Positions 8,975 through 16,796 of a stretch of 64,000 bases of DNA are shown here, piece by piece (within the stretch, counting starts at the first letter, position 1; each line of letters starts with the position of its first letter). This DNA is from Armatimonadota bacterium (GTDB lineage Bacteria; Armatimonadota; Fimbriimonadia; Fimbriimonadales; Fimbriimonadaceae). Under the pieces are notes generated by a model, which saw only the letters and a program-made list of their open reading frames with translations, was not told where the DNA came from and made no database searches. The stretch lies in assembly GCA_018268355.1 (NCBI GenBank), contig JAFDWR010000004.1, positions 434,404 through 498,403 on the forward strand. The letters are read 5' to 3'. The position numbers and the translations under genes were made by a program.

Positions 8975-10177
8975 CTAGTCGCCCGTGGTGTGGGGCGTTC
9001 CTGGCGGCGCCTGAATCGGCGTCACTCCCGTCTTCCAGCTCTCCCAATACTTCGGATCCTCGATCTCGAAGGCGTTCTTTGTGAGGTGGAACGGCCGGTG
9101 GGTATCGACCATCACCGCAAGCTCCTCGGTGCGCGTCGCGCCGATGGAGGCCTCGGTTGCGCCAGGCTGCGGTCCGTGGGGAATGCCGAGCGGGTGGAGG
9201 GTGATCGACCCTTCCTCAATGCCCTTTCGCGAGCCGAACTTATCGTTGCAGTAGTACAACACCTCGTCGGAGTCGACGTTCGAGTGGTTGTAAGGCACGA
9301 CAATCGCGTCGGGGTGGTAGTCGAGCAGGCGCGGGCAGAACGAGCACACGACAAAGCCCGGACCATCAAAGGTTTGGTGGATGGGCGGCGGCATGTGGAT
9401 CTTGCCCGTGATCGGCTGGAAGTCGTGGATGCTGAACGCGTAGGGGTACACGTAGCCATCCCAACCGACGATGTCGAACGGGTGGAACGGGAAGGTGTAC
9501 ATCGTCAGCCGGTGTCGGGCGCGAATGAGGACCTGGTGCTCCTCACGCTTGTCGATCGTGATCAGCTCAGACGGCGGCCGGAAGTCTCGCTCCTTAAACG
9601 GGGCGTGCTCGAGGAACTGGCCGTAGTTGTTGCGGTAGCGCTTGGGGGTGGTGACCTCGCCATAGGCGACGAGGGCGATCATGCGCACTGGAAGCGAGTC
9701 GAAGACGAGGCGGTAGATCGTGGCGCGCGGGATGACCAGGTAGTCGCCCGGCTTGAACGGCACGTTGCCATACATCGACTCGAGAACGCCCGAGCCGTCG
9801 TGGATGAACAGGATTTCGTCGCCGTCAGCGTTCTTGTAGTAGGTCGGCATCTGCTCGGCGACGTGGACCTGGTGCCATTCGACGTCTGAGTTGCCCATCA
9901 AGGGGAATCGACCCGAAACTGCATCGCCGCGAGGGGGCATCTGCTTGGTCTTGAGGTGGCGGTGCCGCAGCTCGGCATCTTCAACGTATTCCACCTTCAC
10001 CGACCCGCGGTCTTCCCAGCCGACGACTTCGGTGGGCTGGTTGATGTGATAGGTCGTCGACATCGGTCCCGAAAAACCGTAGGTCGAAATCAGCTGTTCG
10101 GTGTAAAGTCCACCGTCGGGCTTGCGGAACTGGATATGATGCTTCTTGGGCAGTCGGCCAAGGGCGTGGTATCGCAT
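8975..10177 (-). CDS. hmgA: Homogentisate 1,2-dioxygenase
   Basis: A 400-residue cupin-type dioxygenase that opens the homogentisate ring to maleylacetoacetate in tyrosine/phenylalanine catabolism. Family features by eye are the N-terminal YHALGRLPKKHHIQFRKPDG, the cupin strand around GDYLVIPRATIYRL, and the C-terminal iron-site region with PPPIHQTFDG, VPYNHSNVDSDEVLYYC and HPLGIPHGPQPG. Length matches the shorter bacterial form. No hydroxyphenylpyruvate dioxygenase or fumarylacetoacetase gene is beside it, so here it is a stand-alone gene. It has its own hairpin terminator. Confidence 0.88.
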   Translation of the reverse strand: MRYHALGRLPKKHHIQFRKPDGGLYTEQLISTYGFSGPMSTTYHINQPTEVVGWEDRGSVKVEYVEDAELRHRHLKTKQMPPRGDAVSGRFPLMGNSDVEWHQVHVAEQMPTYYKNADGDEILFIHDGSGVLESMYGNVPFKPGDYLVIPRATIYRLVFDSLPVRMIALVAYGEVTTPKRYRNNYGQFLEHAPFKERDFRPPSELITIDKREEHQVLIRARHRLTMYTFPFHPFDIVGWDGYVYPYAFSIHDFQPITGKIHMPPPIHQTFDGPGFVVCSFCPRLLDYHPDAIVVPYNHSNVDSDEVLYYCNDKFGSRKGIEEGSITLHPLGIPHGPQPGATEASIGATRTEELAVMVDTHRPFHLTKNAFEIEDPKYWESWKTGVTPIQAPPGTPHTTGD

Positions 10178-10360
10178 GGTTGGGAACTCCTGTGTTCTCT
10201 CCTCAGTTTACCGATGGCACCGTCGAATGATGGGGTCGGGAATCTGGAAGTGCGGTCGCCCCAACGCACCTTTACGAGTTTTTTGAAAATTTTTTCGGAA
10301 AACCCTGAGGAACGGTTAGAAAGTTGCCGACGTCCCTAATAAGTCGGCTCGGAAACGGGC
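10178..10360. other. Non-coding leader region upstream of the flgM riboswitch
   Basis: This 183-base gap between the divergent hmgA start and the riboswitch holds no credible gene. It contains an A/T-rich patch (about 10271-10300) that is a plausible place for promoters. I could not identify a convincing sigma-70, sigma-28 or sigma-54 promoter pair. Confidence 0.5.
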
Positions 10361-10460
10361 CAGGCAGAAAAAGGCACGACAGGGGCGACCCTGCTCACGC
10401 AAAGCCCATGGGTCTTCGGGCGCTGGAGAATGGCGGGAAGACAGCCGGGTTACCTGTCTG
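10361..10460 (+). ncRNA. Cyclic-di-GMP-I (GEMM-I) riboswitch aptamer
   Basis: The segment carries the conserved blocks of this aptamer in order. A GGCA element (10373-10376) is followed by a 5-bp hairpin with a GCGA (GNRA) loop (10380-10393). The invariant ACGCAAAGC follows at 10397-10405. A second hairpin pairs GTCTTC (10412-10417) with GAAGAC (10437-10442), and AGCCGGGTTACC closes the core (10443-10454). The closing stem P1 pairs CAGGCA (10361-10366) with TGTCTG (10455-10460). The base equivalent to G20 of the Vibrio Vc2 aptamer is G, which fits c-di-GMP rather than cGAMP. The flgM ribosome-binding site GGAGGG lies 7 bases downstream, suggesting control of translation. The mechanism is inferred. 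Confidence 0.85.
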
Positions 10461-10480
10461 AATCGGCGGAGGGAACTCAA

Positions 10481-10750
10481 ATGCGGATTTCAGACATCGA
10501 AGTAAGCAAGGTTCGCGAGATTTCTCGCGAACCCCAAGATCAATTGACCGACGTCGAGACGCCGGTCTACGACCCAGCCCAGGACCGCGAGCTCGTCCAA
10601 CAAGTGACGCAAAGCATCAGCGAAATGGGTGACCGCGAAGACATGATCGCCTCGCTCAAGGCGCGCATCGAAGCCGGTGAATATAACCCGAGCGGCGACG
10701 ACATCGCCGACACCATGATCCGACGCGCGATTGCCGATCGGATTCGATAA
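10481..10750 (+). CDS. flgM: Anti-sigma-28 factor FlgM
   Basis: An 89-residue protein with the FlgM C-terminal signature. The helix RELVQQVTQSISEMGDREDMI leads into SLKARIEAGEYNPSGDDIADTMIRRAI, matching the usual V..lk..I..GtY.pd...iA..ml pattern (given as two short motifs at about 38-58 and 60-84). FlgM binds FliA (sigma 28) and blocks late flagellar genes until it is exported through the hook-basal body. The start at ATG 10481 is fixed by GGAGGG at 10468-10473. The gene stands alone directly behind the c-di-GMP riboswitch and is followed by an intrinsic terminator, so it is probably monocistronic. Confidence 0.86.
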   Translation: MRISDIEVSKVREISREPQDQLTDVETPVYDPAQDRELVQQVTQSISEMGDREDMIASLKARIEAGEYNPSGDDIADTMIRRAIADRIR

Positions 10751-10768
10751 GGACCTGTCACTCACTGC

Positions 10769-10816
10769 GGCCCTTGCATCTCGACCGGGAGTTCCCCCGA
10801 GATTCAGGGGCCTTTT
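10769..10816 (+). terminator. Intrinsic terminator of flgM
   Basis: A 15-bp stem (10769-10783 with 10798-10812; one mismatch and one G-U) encloses a 14-base loop and is followed by TTTT. It starts 18 bases after the flgM stop. Confidence 0.75.
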
Positions 10817-10824
10817 CTCTGGGT

Positions 10825-11121
10825 TCAGGCCGACTTTGCGCCGTCGAGGAGCTCTTGGGCCAGGGTGGCATCGACCACGCCGACGTACCAGGTGCCATCG
10901 AGATGCGGGTCTGGATCGTGCCAGTCGTACAGGTAGCCCTCGCAAAGGCTCTCATGGGGTAGCCGTCCGCGCAGTCCCACCTTGGGGAGCCAGGTCTCCT
11001 TCAGCACCGGATAGAGGTCGTTCGGCAGCGGGTGCTGCATCGTCCGGTAGTCGTCCGAAACGTCGATCACGAGGACGCGGGTGAGGTTGAACTTCCAGAG
11101 CGGTGCGCCGAGGGTTGCCAC
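10825..11121 (-). CDS. Hypothetical protein
   Basis: A 98-residue frame from GTG at 11121. It has no signal peptide or membrane segment and is rich in Asp, Trp and Pro; WHDPDPHLDGTWYVGVVDA and LPNDLYPVLKETWLPK are the most distinctive stretches. The family is not recognised. The gene faces flgM and stops 9 bases beyond its terminator. The codon pattern (G/C at third positions) agrees with a real gene, but the start is uncertain because no clear ribosome-binding site precedes it. Confidence 0.55.
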   Translation of the reverse strand: MATLGAPLWKFNLTRVLVIDVSDDYRTMQHPLPNDLYPVLKETWLPKVGLRGRLPHESLCEGYLYDWHDPDPHLDGTWYVGVVDATLAQELLDGAKSA

Positions 11122-11228
11122 TATTCTCAGCGACGAAACAGGACCGAGATTTGCACCTAATCAACGGCGATTGGCTCAATTTCTGCTCATTGGTGAGGAA
11201 CTGAGGATTTTTCGCGTTAGAATCAACG

Positions 11229-11259
11229 TTGACCGGTTCAACCCGGACATTCCTATATT
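11229..11259 (+). promoter_or_regulatory. Possible sigma-70-type promoter for the pseudopilin gene
   Basis: TTGACC (11229-11234) and TATATT (11254-11259) are separated by 19 bases, slightly long for a housekeeping promoter, and lie 36 bases before the start codon. A GAGG ribosome-binding site sits at 11286-11289. This is pattern evidence only. Confidence 0.4.
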
Positions 11260-11294
11260 TTTTTGCACTTATCTCTATTTGAGTTGAGGACACC

Positions 11295-12224
11295 ATGCAA
11301 CGGAACAAAGCATTTACACTCATCGAGCTCCTCGTGGTAATCGCGATCATCGCGATTCTCGCCGCGATTCTCTTCCCCGTCTTCGCCCAAGCCAAGGAAG
11401 CTGCAAAGAAAGCCTCGGCCATCTCGAGCGCCAAGCAGACCGGCACCGGCATCATCCTTTACACCGCTGACTTCGACGACTTCTTCCCGACCGGAAGCGT
11501 CCCGAACTCGAGCGCCCTCCCGACCATCCGCTACTATCCGGATGACGACTCGGTCCAGAATCCGGCCGGCTGGTTCGCCAGCGTCCCCATGCAGAACGAG
11601 CATGCGGTGGTCTGGAACAACACGGTTCAGCCGTACCTGAAGAACTGGCAGATCCTGGACGTCCCCGCCTTCGAGCGACGACGCATCAACGCTGCTGCTT
11701 GGACCGCCGGTTACGCTGCTCCGCTGCGACAGCCCGAGGGTGCTCACTTCACGTTCAATGGCTTCCTCCAGAACTACTCGACCACCGGCGTTGCCGCTCC
11801 GTCGACCCTCCCGTTGATCTGGGAAGGCATGGGCAAGATCTCGCGACTCGGCGCGTCGATGTCGAACCCCCGACTGAACTGTAACGGCACCGGCCCCTGC
11901 GTGTACAACCCCGCAGGTCAGCCCCAGCCCGACGCGACCGGCGGTGGCATGTACCGCGTGACCTATCCGATGCGCACGGTCGGTGGTCCTTCGTTCTGGA
12001 CCTTCAGCCAGGGCAGCATCTTCGTCGCGACGGACACGTCGGCGCGAATGGTGAACCTTGGAAACGGCAACCGAATGTCGTTCCCGGCGAGCACGAACAC
12101 GGTCAACTTCTTCAACTCGCTGGATAGCCAGGGCTACATCGACCTCTTCGCCATCCGAGGCCGATTCGTCAATGGCATCCTCTTCATCGCGGCGTTCAGC
12201 CCGGACAACACCTTCCAAAACTGA
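11295..12224 (+). CDS. Prepilin-type (type II pseudopilin-like) protein
   Basis: A 309-residue protein with a short basic leader (MQRNKA) and then the class III cleavage/methylation signal FTLIELLVVIAIIAILAAIL. The prepilin peptidase would cut before Phe7, with Glu5 of the mature protein conserved. The region just after the helix (FPVFAQAKEAAKKAS) is typical of Armatimonadota and Planctomycetes H-X9-DG-like pseudopilins. The large C-terminal domain is probably extracytoplasmic and of unknown role. The stop overlaps the start of the following lipoprotein gene (TGATG), so the two are probably translated together. Confidence 0.88.
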   Translation: MQRNKAFTLIELLVVIAIIAILAAILFPVFAQAKEAAKKASAISSAKQTGTGIILYTADFDDFFPTGSVPNSSALPTIRYYPDDDSVQNPAGWFASVPMQNEHAVVWNNTVQPYLKNWQILDVPAFERRRINAAAWTAGYAAPLRQPEGAHFTFNGFLQNYSTTGVAAPSTLPLIWEGMGKISRLGASMSNPRLNCNGTGPCVYNPAGQPQPDATGGGMYRVTYPMRTVGGPSFWTFSQGSIFVATDTSARMVNLGNGNRMSFPASTNTVNFFNSLDSQGYIDLFAIRGRFVNGILFIAAFSPDNTFQN

Positions 12225-12448
12225 TGAAATTCACTCTTGGAATCGTGATTGCCAGTCTGCTTCTCGTCGGATGCGGATCGAAGGACAAGGACCAGGGTTC
12301 GAACGCGGATAAGCAAGCCGCGATGTCGGGCTCGACGCCCGCGGCGAGCATGGACCCGTCCAAGCCGACCGCACGTCCGGACGGCGCGACGAACATGGGT
12401 CTGCGCAACGCAGGTCCGGATCAACCCGGCGACCGCTCGGGCAACTAA
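12224..12448 (+). CDS. Small lipoprotein coupled to the pseudopilin gene
   Basis: A 74-residue product with a lipoprotein signal (MKFTLGIVIASLLLVGCGSK; Cys17 acylated). It continues as a low-complexity hydrophilic chain rich in Asp, Gly, Pro, Ala and Asn with no visible fold. Its ATG shares a base with the pseudopilin stop. Many Armatimonadota and Planctomycetes pseudopilin genes are followed by such small lipoproteins; a joint role is inferred from this arrangement only. Confidence 0.75.
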   Translation: MKFTLGIVIASLLLVGCGSKDKDQGSNADKQAAMSGSTPAASMDPSKPTARPDGATNMGLRNAGPDQPGDRSGN

Positions 12449-12464
12449 GCCCCGCGCAAAGCCA

Positions 12465-12510
12465 AACGAGGCCCCTGCCGATCTTCGGCAGGGGCCTCGT
12501 TCTTTGTTTT
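12465..12510. terminator. Strong bidirectional terminator between pseudopilin operon and motB
   Basis: A 16-17-bp perfect stem (12465-12481 with 12485-12501) with a 3-base TCT loop is followed on the plus strand by a T-rich tail. It lies between convergent genes. On the minus strand the stem is preceded by AAA at 12464-12466, which gives a short T tail in that direction. Confidence 0.8.
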
Positions 12511-12517
12511 GGGGACC

Positions 12518-13390
12518 TTACTTGTCGAGGTCGGGGGCGATTTCGAACTTGTCCTTGCGGAACGCGCCTTGAATCTCGTTCTTGAGCATGTCGGCGGGGA
12601 GTCCGTCCTTGGCGGCCTTGGGGTCCTGAGTCGGGATGAGCAAGGTCACGCGTCGGTTCACAAAGCTGTAGGGCTGCGATGGGTCGCGCAGGTTGGTGTC
12701 GCCGAGGCCGCGCAGGGCGCGGAACTGGCCGAGCGGCACGCCATAGCGGGAGAGAATCTGTCGCATCGCCCGCGCACGGTCGGTCGAAAGGTCGAGGTTG
12801 GTGTACTCGTTCGAGGCGTACGGCTTGGCGTCGGTATGACCTTCGATGATCATGCCGCGCTTGGTCTTGGCGAGAATCGGGGCGAGCCGCTTCACGAGCT
12901 GCTCGGCATTGGTTCGAATGTGCGATGAACCGCTGTCAAAGAAGACCGCGCCCGCGCCTTCGACGAATTCGATGCGAAGCCCTTCTTTGGTGAGCTCCAT
13001 CGTGACGTACTGTTTGATCGTCGCGAGTTCGGGCGTTTGTTCGACGACGTGCTTGATCTCGTCGCGCAGGCCCTTCAGCTTCTTTTCTTCGAGCGTCGTC
13101 GGGTCTTTGCCTCGGCTCTTCGTGTTGCCGGGGCTGCCTTCGGGCATGCCCTTGGTGTCGATCACGTGGGACTCCTTCGGCATCGTCTTCACGAAGCCAA
13201 ACGGATCCTTGAAGTAGCCCGCGACCGAAGCCTTGGTCTCGTCGGAAAGGCCCATGATCCACATGACCATGAAGAAGGCCATCATAGCGGTGACGAAGTC
13301 GGCATAGGCCACCTTCCACGAGCCGCCATGGTGGGCGTGACCGTGGGCCTTCTTCTTCTTGATGATGATAGGCTGGGAGTCCATTGCCAT
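12518..13390 (-). CDS. motB: Flagellar stator protein MotB
   Basis: A 290-residue stator subunit. A basic N-terminus with a His patch precedes the single membrane helix, which begins WKVAYADFVTAMMAFFMVMW; Asp31 is the expected proton-carrying residue. A linker leads to a C-terminal OmpA-like peptidoglycan-binding domain (about 140-275), with IEGHTDAKPY and LSTDRARAMRQIL as its signatures. MotB anchors MotA to the cell wall to drive flagellar rotation. It is the last gene in motA - small gene - motB. The start at 13390 has GGAAGAG upstream; the next Met is two codons in. Confidence 0.93.
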   Translation of the reverse strand: MAMDSQPIIIKKKKAHGHAHHGGSWKVAYADFVTAMMAFFMVMWIMGLSDETKASVAGYFKDPFGFVKTMPKESHVIDTKGMPEGSPGNTKSRGKDPTTLEEKKLKGLRDEIKHVVEQTPELATIKQYVTMELTKEGLRIEFVEGAGAVFFDSGSSHIRTNAEQLVKRLAPILAKTKRGMIIEGHTDAKPYASNEYTNLDLSTDRARAMRQILSRYGVPLGQFRALRGLGDTNLRDPSQPYSFVNRRVTLLIPTQDPKAAKDGLPADMLKNEIQGAFRKDKFEIAPDLDK

Positions 13391-13415
13391 GGGCTAGCTC
13401 TTCCGAGAAATCGGG

Positions 13416-13568
13416 TTAGGGGATCGGGCGCCAGGGGCCGGGCAGCATCGCGATCAACGTGGTGACCTCGACGTCGGCCTTGTTGACCGCGCGGTTGCGC
13501 TTTTCGTGTTGCTTTTGAACGACAATTTGGCGGAGTGTCCGCCGTTTGAGTCGGAGGGTTCTTTTCAT
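13416..13568 (-). CDS. 50-residue basic protein between motA and motB
   Basis: A short frame starting ATG at 13568. The start is fused to the motA stop as TAATG, and the stop is 25 bases before motB. The product is strongly basic at the N-terminus (MKRTLRLKRRTLRQIVVQK) and ends LIAMLPGPWRPIP. It has no membrane helix and is not recognisable as FlbD, FliL or another small flagellar protein. The start-stop overlap argues for translation, and position alone suggests a motility-related role. Confidence 0.6.
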   Translation of the reverse strand: MKRTLRLKRRTLRQIVVQKQHEKRNRAVNKADVEVTTLIAMLPGPWRPIP

Positions 13569-14425
13569 TAGGCGGCTTTATCCTTGACCGCGGCTTCCAT
13601 TTCGGCATAGCCGGGTCGAACAGACATTGCGATGTTGCGGCGAGCAAACTCGACGCAGGTGATCGGGGATTCACCCCGAGCAAAGCTAAACAATGCGTAG
13701 CGAATGCAGTTCATGTACTGACCTTCGCTTTCCAGGCGACTCTTGATCGCGGTGGCCATCGGCGAGAAGATGCCGTAGGCCATGAGAATTCCAAGGAACG
13801 TACCGACAAGTGCGGCAGCGACGGACTGACCGATGACGGCGGCGCCTTCGTCCATCTTTCCCATCGTGATGATAACGCCAAGGACGGCGGCAACAATACC
13901 AAAGCCCGGCATTGCGTCGCCGGTGGTTTGAATCGAATCGGCCGGGATCGCCGCTTCTTTGTGGGCGATCTCGAGGTCGAGCTCCATCATCTCCGAAAGG
14001 TCATGCGGGCTGACCGCGCCGGTGAGGATGACCTTCATCGTGTCGCAGAAGAAGTCGGTCGCGTGGTGGTTGGCAAGGAACGACGGGAACTTGCTGATGA
14101 TGTCGCTGTCCTTCGGGTTTTCGATGTGCTTTTCGAGTCCGAGGAGGCCTTCCTTTCGGGCTACGTTGAAGAGCTGGTACATCATCTTCAACAGGTCCGA
14201 GAAGGTGCCCTTGGTGTAGGGGTCCGGCTTGAGGAGGCCCAGAACAGACTTGATCGCGGCGGTAAAGCCGGACATTCCGTTGGCGGCGATCATCGACCCG
14301 ACGGCGCAACCGACGAGAATGACGATTTCGTTGATCTGGATCAACACGCCAATATTTCCGTGGTGCATGACGTAGCCCACAAGGACCGCGACAACCACGA
14401 CGACGATTCCGATCAGAACAAACAT
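13568..14425 (-). CDS. motA: Flagellar stator protein MotA
   Basis: A 285-residue proton-channel subunit. Four membrane helices are visible (about 2-20, 32-50, 170-195 and 200-222), with the large cytoplasmic loop between helices 2 and 3 that contacts FliG. The conserved GDAMPGFGIVAAVLGVI segment contains the functionally important proline, and GTFLGILMAYG forms the last helix. It is the first gene of the stator operon and is fused by TAATG to the small gene that follows. The C-terminal ARRNIAMSVRPGYAEME block is also typical. Confidence 0.93.
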   Translation of the reverse strand: MFVLIGIVVVVVAVLVGYVMHHGNIGVLIQINEIVILVGCAVGSMIAANGMSGFTAAIKSVLGLLKPDPYTKGTFSDLLKMMYQLFNVARKEGLLGLEKHIENPKDSDIISKFPSFLANHHATDFFCDTMKVILTGAVSPHDLSEMMELDLEIAHKEAAIPADSIQTTGDAMPGFGIVAAVLGVIITMGKMDEGAAVIGQSVAAALVGTFLGILMAYGIFSPMATAIKSRLESEGQYMNCIRYALFSFARGESPITCVEFARRNIAMSVRPGYAEMEAAVKDKAA

Positions 14426-14550
14426 TGTCTACCCGTTTCCAGCATGTCGGCCTCGTTGCACCCAACGAGCGACACCTTGCCTCTTGAATCATCGGCTGAT
14501 CCCAGCAAATCCTCCATGCCCTTTGGCATCGATTCGTCCACAATGGATCG

Positions 14551-16329
14551 GTGGAATCGCGAATCCGCGCTCTTGACGGCCACACCGTAAACCAGATTGC
14601 CGCTGGTGAGGTCGTCGAACGCCCGAGCAGCGTGGTGAAGGAACTCGTCGAGAATTCCCTCGATGCCGGCGCGACTCGCATTGAAGTTCACGTTGAACAG
14701 GCGGGCCGTTCGCTCATTCGCGTGGTGGATAACGGCATCGGCATGAGCCCGATCGACGCCAAGCTCGCCTTTGAGCGCCACGCGACAAGCAAAATTCAGT
14801 CCGTCGATGACCTTCAGGCCCTCCACAGCCTCGGATTTCGTGGGGAAGCGGTCCCCTCGATCGCGTCGGTTTCGCGGATGACGCTCAAGACTGCGACCGA
14901 GGATGGACCCCGGACGGTCATCGCCTCGGAAGGCGGCCAACTCCGCGAACTGCGCCCCGAGAGCGGCCCGAAAGGAACCGAGTTCACGGTCGAGGACCTG
15001 TTTTTCAACACCCCCGCCCGGTTGAAGTTTTTGAAGTCCGACACCACCGAACTAGGGCAGATGGTCGATGTGGTGGGCCGCTACGCGATGGCCTATCCGG
15101 ACGTGAGCTTCCTCCTCACCCACAACGGCCAGGAGGCGATCCGTACCACCGGGGACGGCGACACCCTGAATGCGATTGCCGAAGTTTGGGGCCGCGACCT
15201 TGCCCGCGCGCTCGCCGAAGTCCGCACCGAGCTGGGTGGCCTCCACGTAACCGGATTCATCAGTCCGCCCCACGTCACTAAGCCGAACCGGTCCTACCAG
15301 ACCGTGTTCGTCAACGGACGCCCTGTCCGCACCCGCACCCTCACCACCGCGCTCGACGTCGCTTATCGCGACATCACGCCCGAGCGTCGCTATCCAGTTT
15401 TGTTCTTGAAGATTGAGATCGACCCCGACCTCGTCGACGTGAACGTTTCGCCCACCAAGACCGAAGTGAAGTTCCAGCGCGAGGGGGCCGCGTTTGAGGC
15501 CCTTCGAATCGCGATCAAGCAGTCGCTCCTCGAGCACGGCATGATGCCCTCGGTCCGCGCAGTCTCGGACACCAACGAGGCGATCCGACAATCGGAAGCG
15601 GCGATGGCCCAGGCTTGGGCGCCAACCCTGCTACAAGCGCCATTGCCTGCGAGCGGGGCGGTCGCCGACCTTGGGCTGGTGATGGCGACGGACGACCCGT
15701 TTGTCACCGCGCCCTCGATCAACACGTCGCGGTTTCCGTTTGCCGACCTACTGCGCGGGCTCAAGGTGATTGGTCAGGCGATGAACACCTACATCGTTGC
15801 CGAAACCGAGCGCGGGATCGTCCTCATCGACCAGCACGTTGCCCACGAGCGCATCCTCTACGAATACCTGTGCGGCCTCAAGCGGTCGTCGCTCGTGGAG
15901 AAGCAGCCGCTTCTTGTGCCGCTCCAACTCACCCTCGACAAGCGGGCGGCGATCCTCATCCGTGACCGCCTTGACGAGCTGGAGGCCGTCGGGTTTGACC
16001 TTGAGCCGTTTGGCGGCGAGAGCTACGTCGTCCGTGCGGTTCCCGCCGCGGTTCGGTCGCGCGACCCTCTGCGAATCTTGCGCGACATGATCGACGAGCT
16101 GGTTGAATCGAGTGTCGCACGGCGGCTAGTGCCGACCCGGGAGCAGATCTGGATCACGACGTCGTGCAAGCTCGCGGTGAAGGCGGGCGACCCCCTCGGC
16201 ATGGCGGAAATGGAGCGGCTCATCGTGGACCTCGCGGAGACCGAGAACCCCTACCTTTGCCCCCACGGACGGCCGATCACGCTCACCTTTACCAACGATG
16301 AACTCCTGCGGCGGTTCAAGCGAACATGA
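14551..16329 (+). CDS. mutL: DNA mismatch repair protein MutL
   Basis: A 592-residue protein starting at GTG 14551. The GHKL ATPase domain (1 to about 330) shows IAAGEVVERP, ELVENSLDAGAT, VVDNGIGM, HATSKI and GFRGEA. The C-terminal dimerisation domain carries the endonuclease motif DQHVAHERILYE, in which the usual Ala after His is Val, and the CPHGRP metal-site motif. It therefore probably has the nicking activity of mutH-less systems. The ruvC start overlaps its stop (ATGA), giving a repair/recombination pair. mutS is not in the window. Confidence 0.95.
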   Translation: MESRIRALDGHTVNQIAAGEVVERPSSVVKELVENSLDAGATRIEVHVEQAGRSLIRVVDNGIGMSPIDAKLAFERHATSKIQSVDDLQALHSLGFRGEAVPSIASVSRMTLKTATEDGPRTVIASEGGQLRELRPESGPKGTEFTVEDLFFNTPARLKFLKSDTTELGQMVDVVGRYAMAYPDVSFLLTHNGQEAIRTTGDGDTLNAIAEVWGRDLARALAEVRTELGGLHVTGFISPPHVTKPNRSYQTVFVNGRPVRTRTLTTALDVAYRDITPERRYPVLFLKIEIDPDLVDVNVSPTKTEVKFQREGAAFEALRIAIKQSLLEHGMMPSVRAVSDTNEAIRQSEAAMAQAWAPTLLQAPLPASGAVADLGLVMATDDPFVTAPSINTSRFPFADLLRGLKVIGQAMNTYIVAETERGIVLIDQHVAHERILYEYLCGLKRSSLVEKQPLLVPLQLTLDKRAAILIRDRLDELEAVGFDLEPFGGESYVVRAVPAAVRSRDPLRILRDMIDELVESSVARRLVPTREQIWITTSCKLAVKAGDPLGMAEMERLIVDLAETENPYLCPHGRPITLTFTNDELLRRFKRT

Positions 16330-16796
16330 TCGTGCTTGGCGTCGACCCCGGCATTGAGCGGATCGGTTGGGCGGTGATCGAAAAGGTTGGCTCGAAGCTC
16401 ACGCCAATCCGATTTGGACTGATCAAGACCCCGCGCATCCCCACTCCCGCGCGGCTGCTCTTGATTCGCCAGGAGTTCACGGCGGTCCTCCACGAGTTCA
16501 AACCCGACGAGTTTGCGACCGAACAGCAGGTTTTCGCCGCCAACAAGACCACCGCGCTCGACGTCGCCAAGGCGCTGGGCGTGATGCTCGCGGTCTCCGC
16601 CGAGCTGGACTTGCCTTGGGCGGAGTACTCGCCGCCCGAAGTGAAAAAGGCGGTGACCGGCGTTGGACAGGCGGAAAAGCACCAAGTCCAGTTCATGGTG
16701 CAGAAGATCCTGGGCCTCACCGAGCCGGTGAAGCCCGACGACGTGGCCGACGCGCTCGCAATCGCGGTCTGCCACGCCCTCAAGACTCGCGGTTAG
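16326..16796 (+). CDS. ruvC: Holliday junction resolvase RuvC
   Basis: A 156-residue endonuclease of the RNase H fold. The catalytic acids are visible in context: Asp7 in VDPGIERIGW, Glu in FATEQQVF, and the C-terminal pair in KPDDVADALAIAVCH. RuvC cuts Holliday junctions bound by RuvAB. It overlaps mutL by ATGA upstream and the convergent hydrolase gene by 4 bases downstream. ruvA and ruvB are not in the window. Confidence 0.95.
   Translation: MIVLGVDPGIERIGWAVIEKVGSKLTPIRFGLIKTPRIPTPARLLLIRQEFTAVLHEFKPDEFATEQQVFAANKTTALDVAKALGVMLAVSAELDLPWAEYSPPEVKKAVTGVGQAEKHQVQFMVQKILGLTEPVKPDDVADALAIAVCHALKTRG

Noticed and set aside
10200-10230. Sigma-54 promoter (TGGCAC near 10213) upstream of flgM
   Set aside because: The matching GC element at the required spacing is missing.
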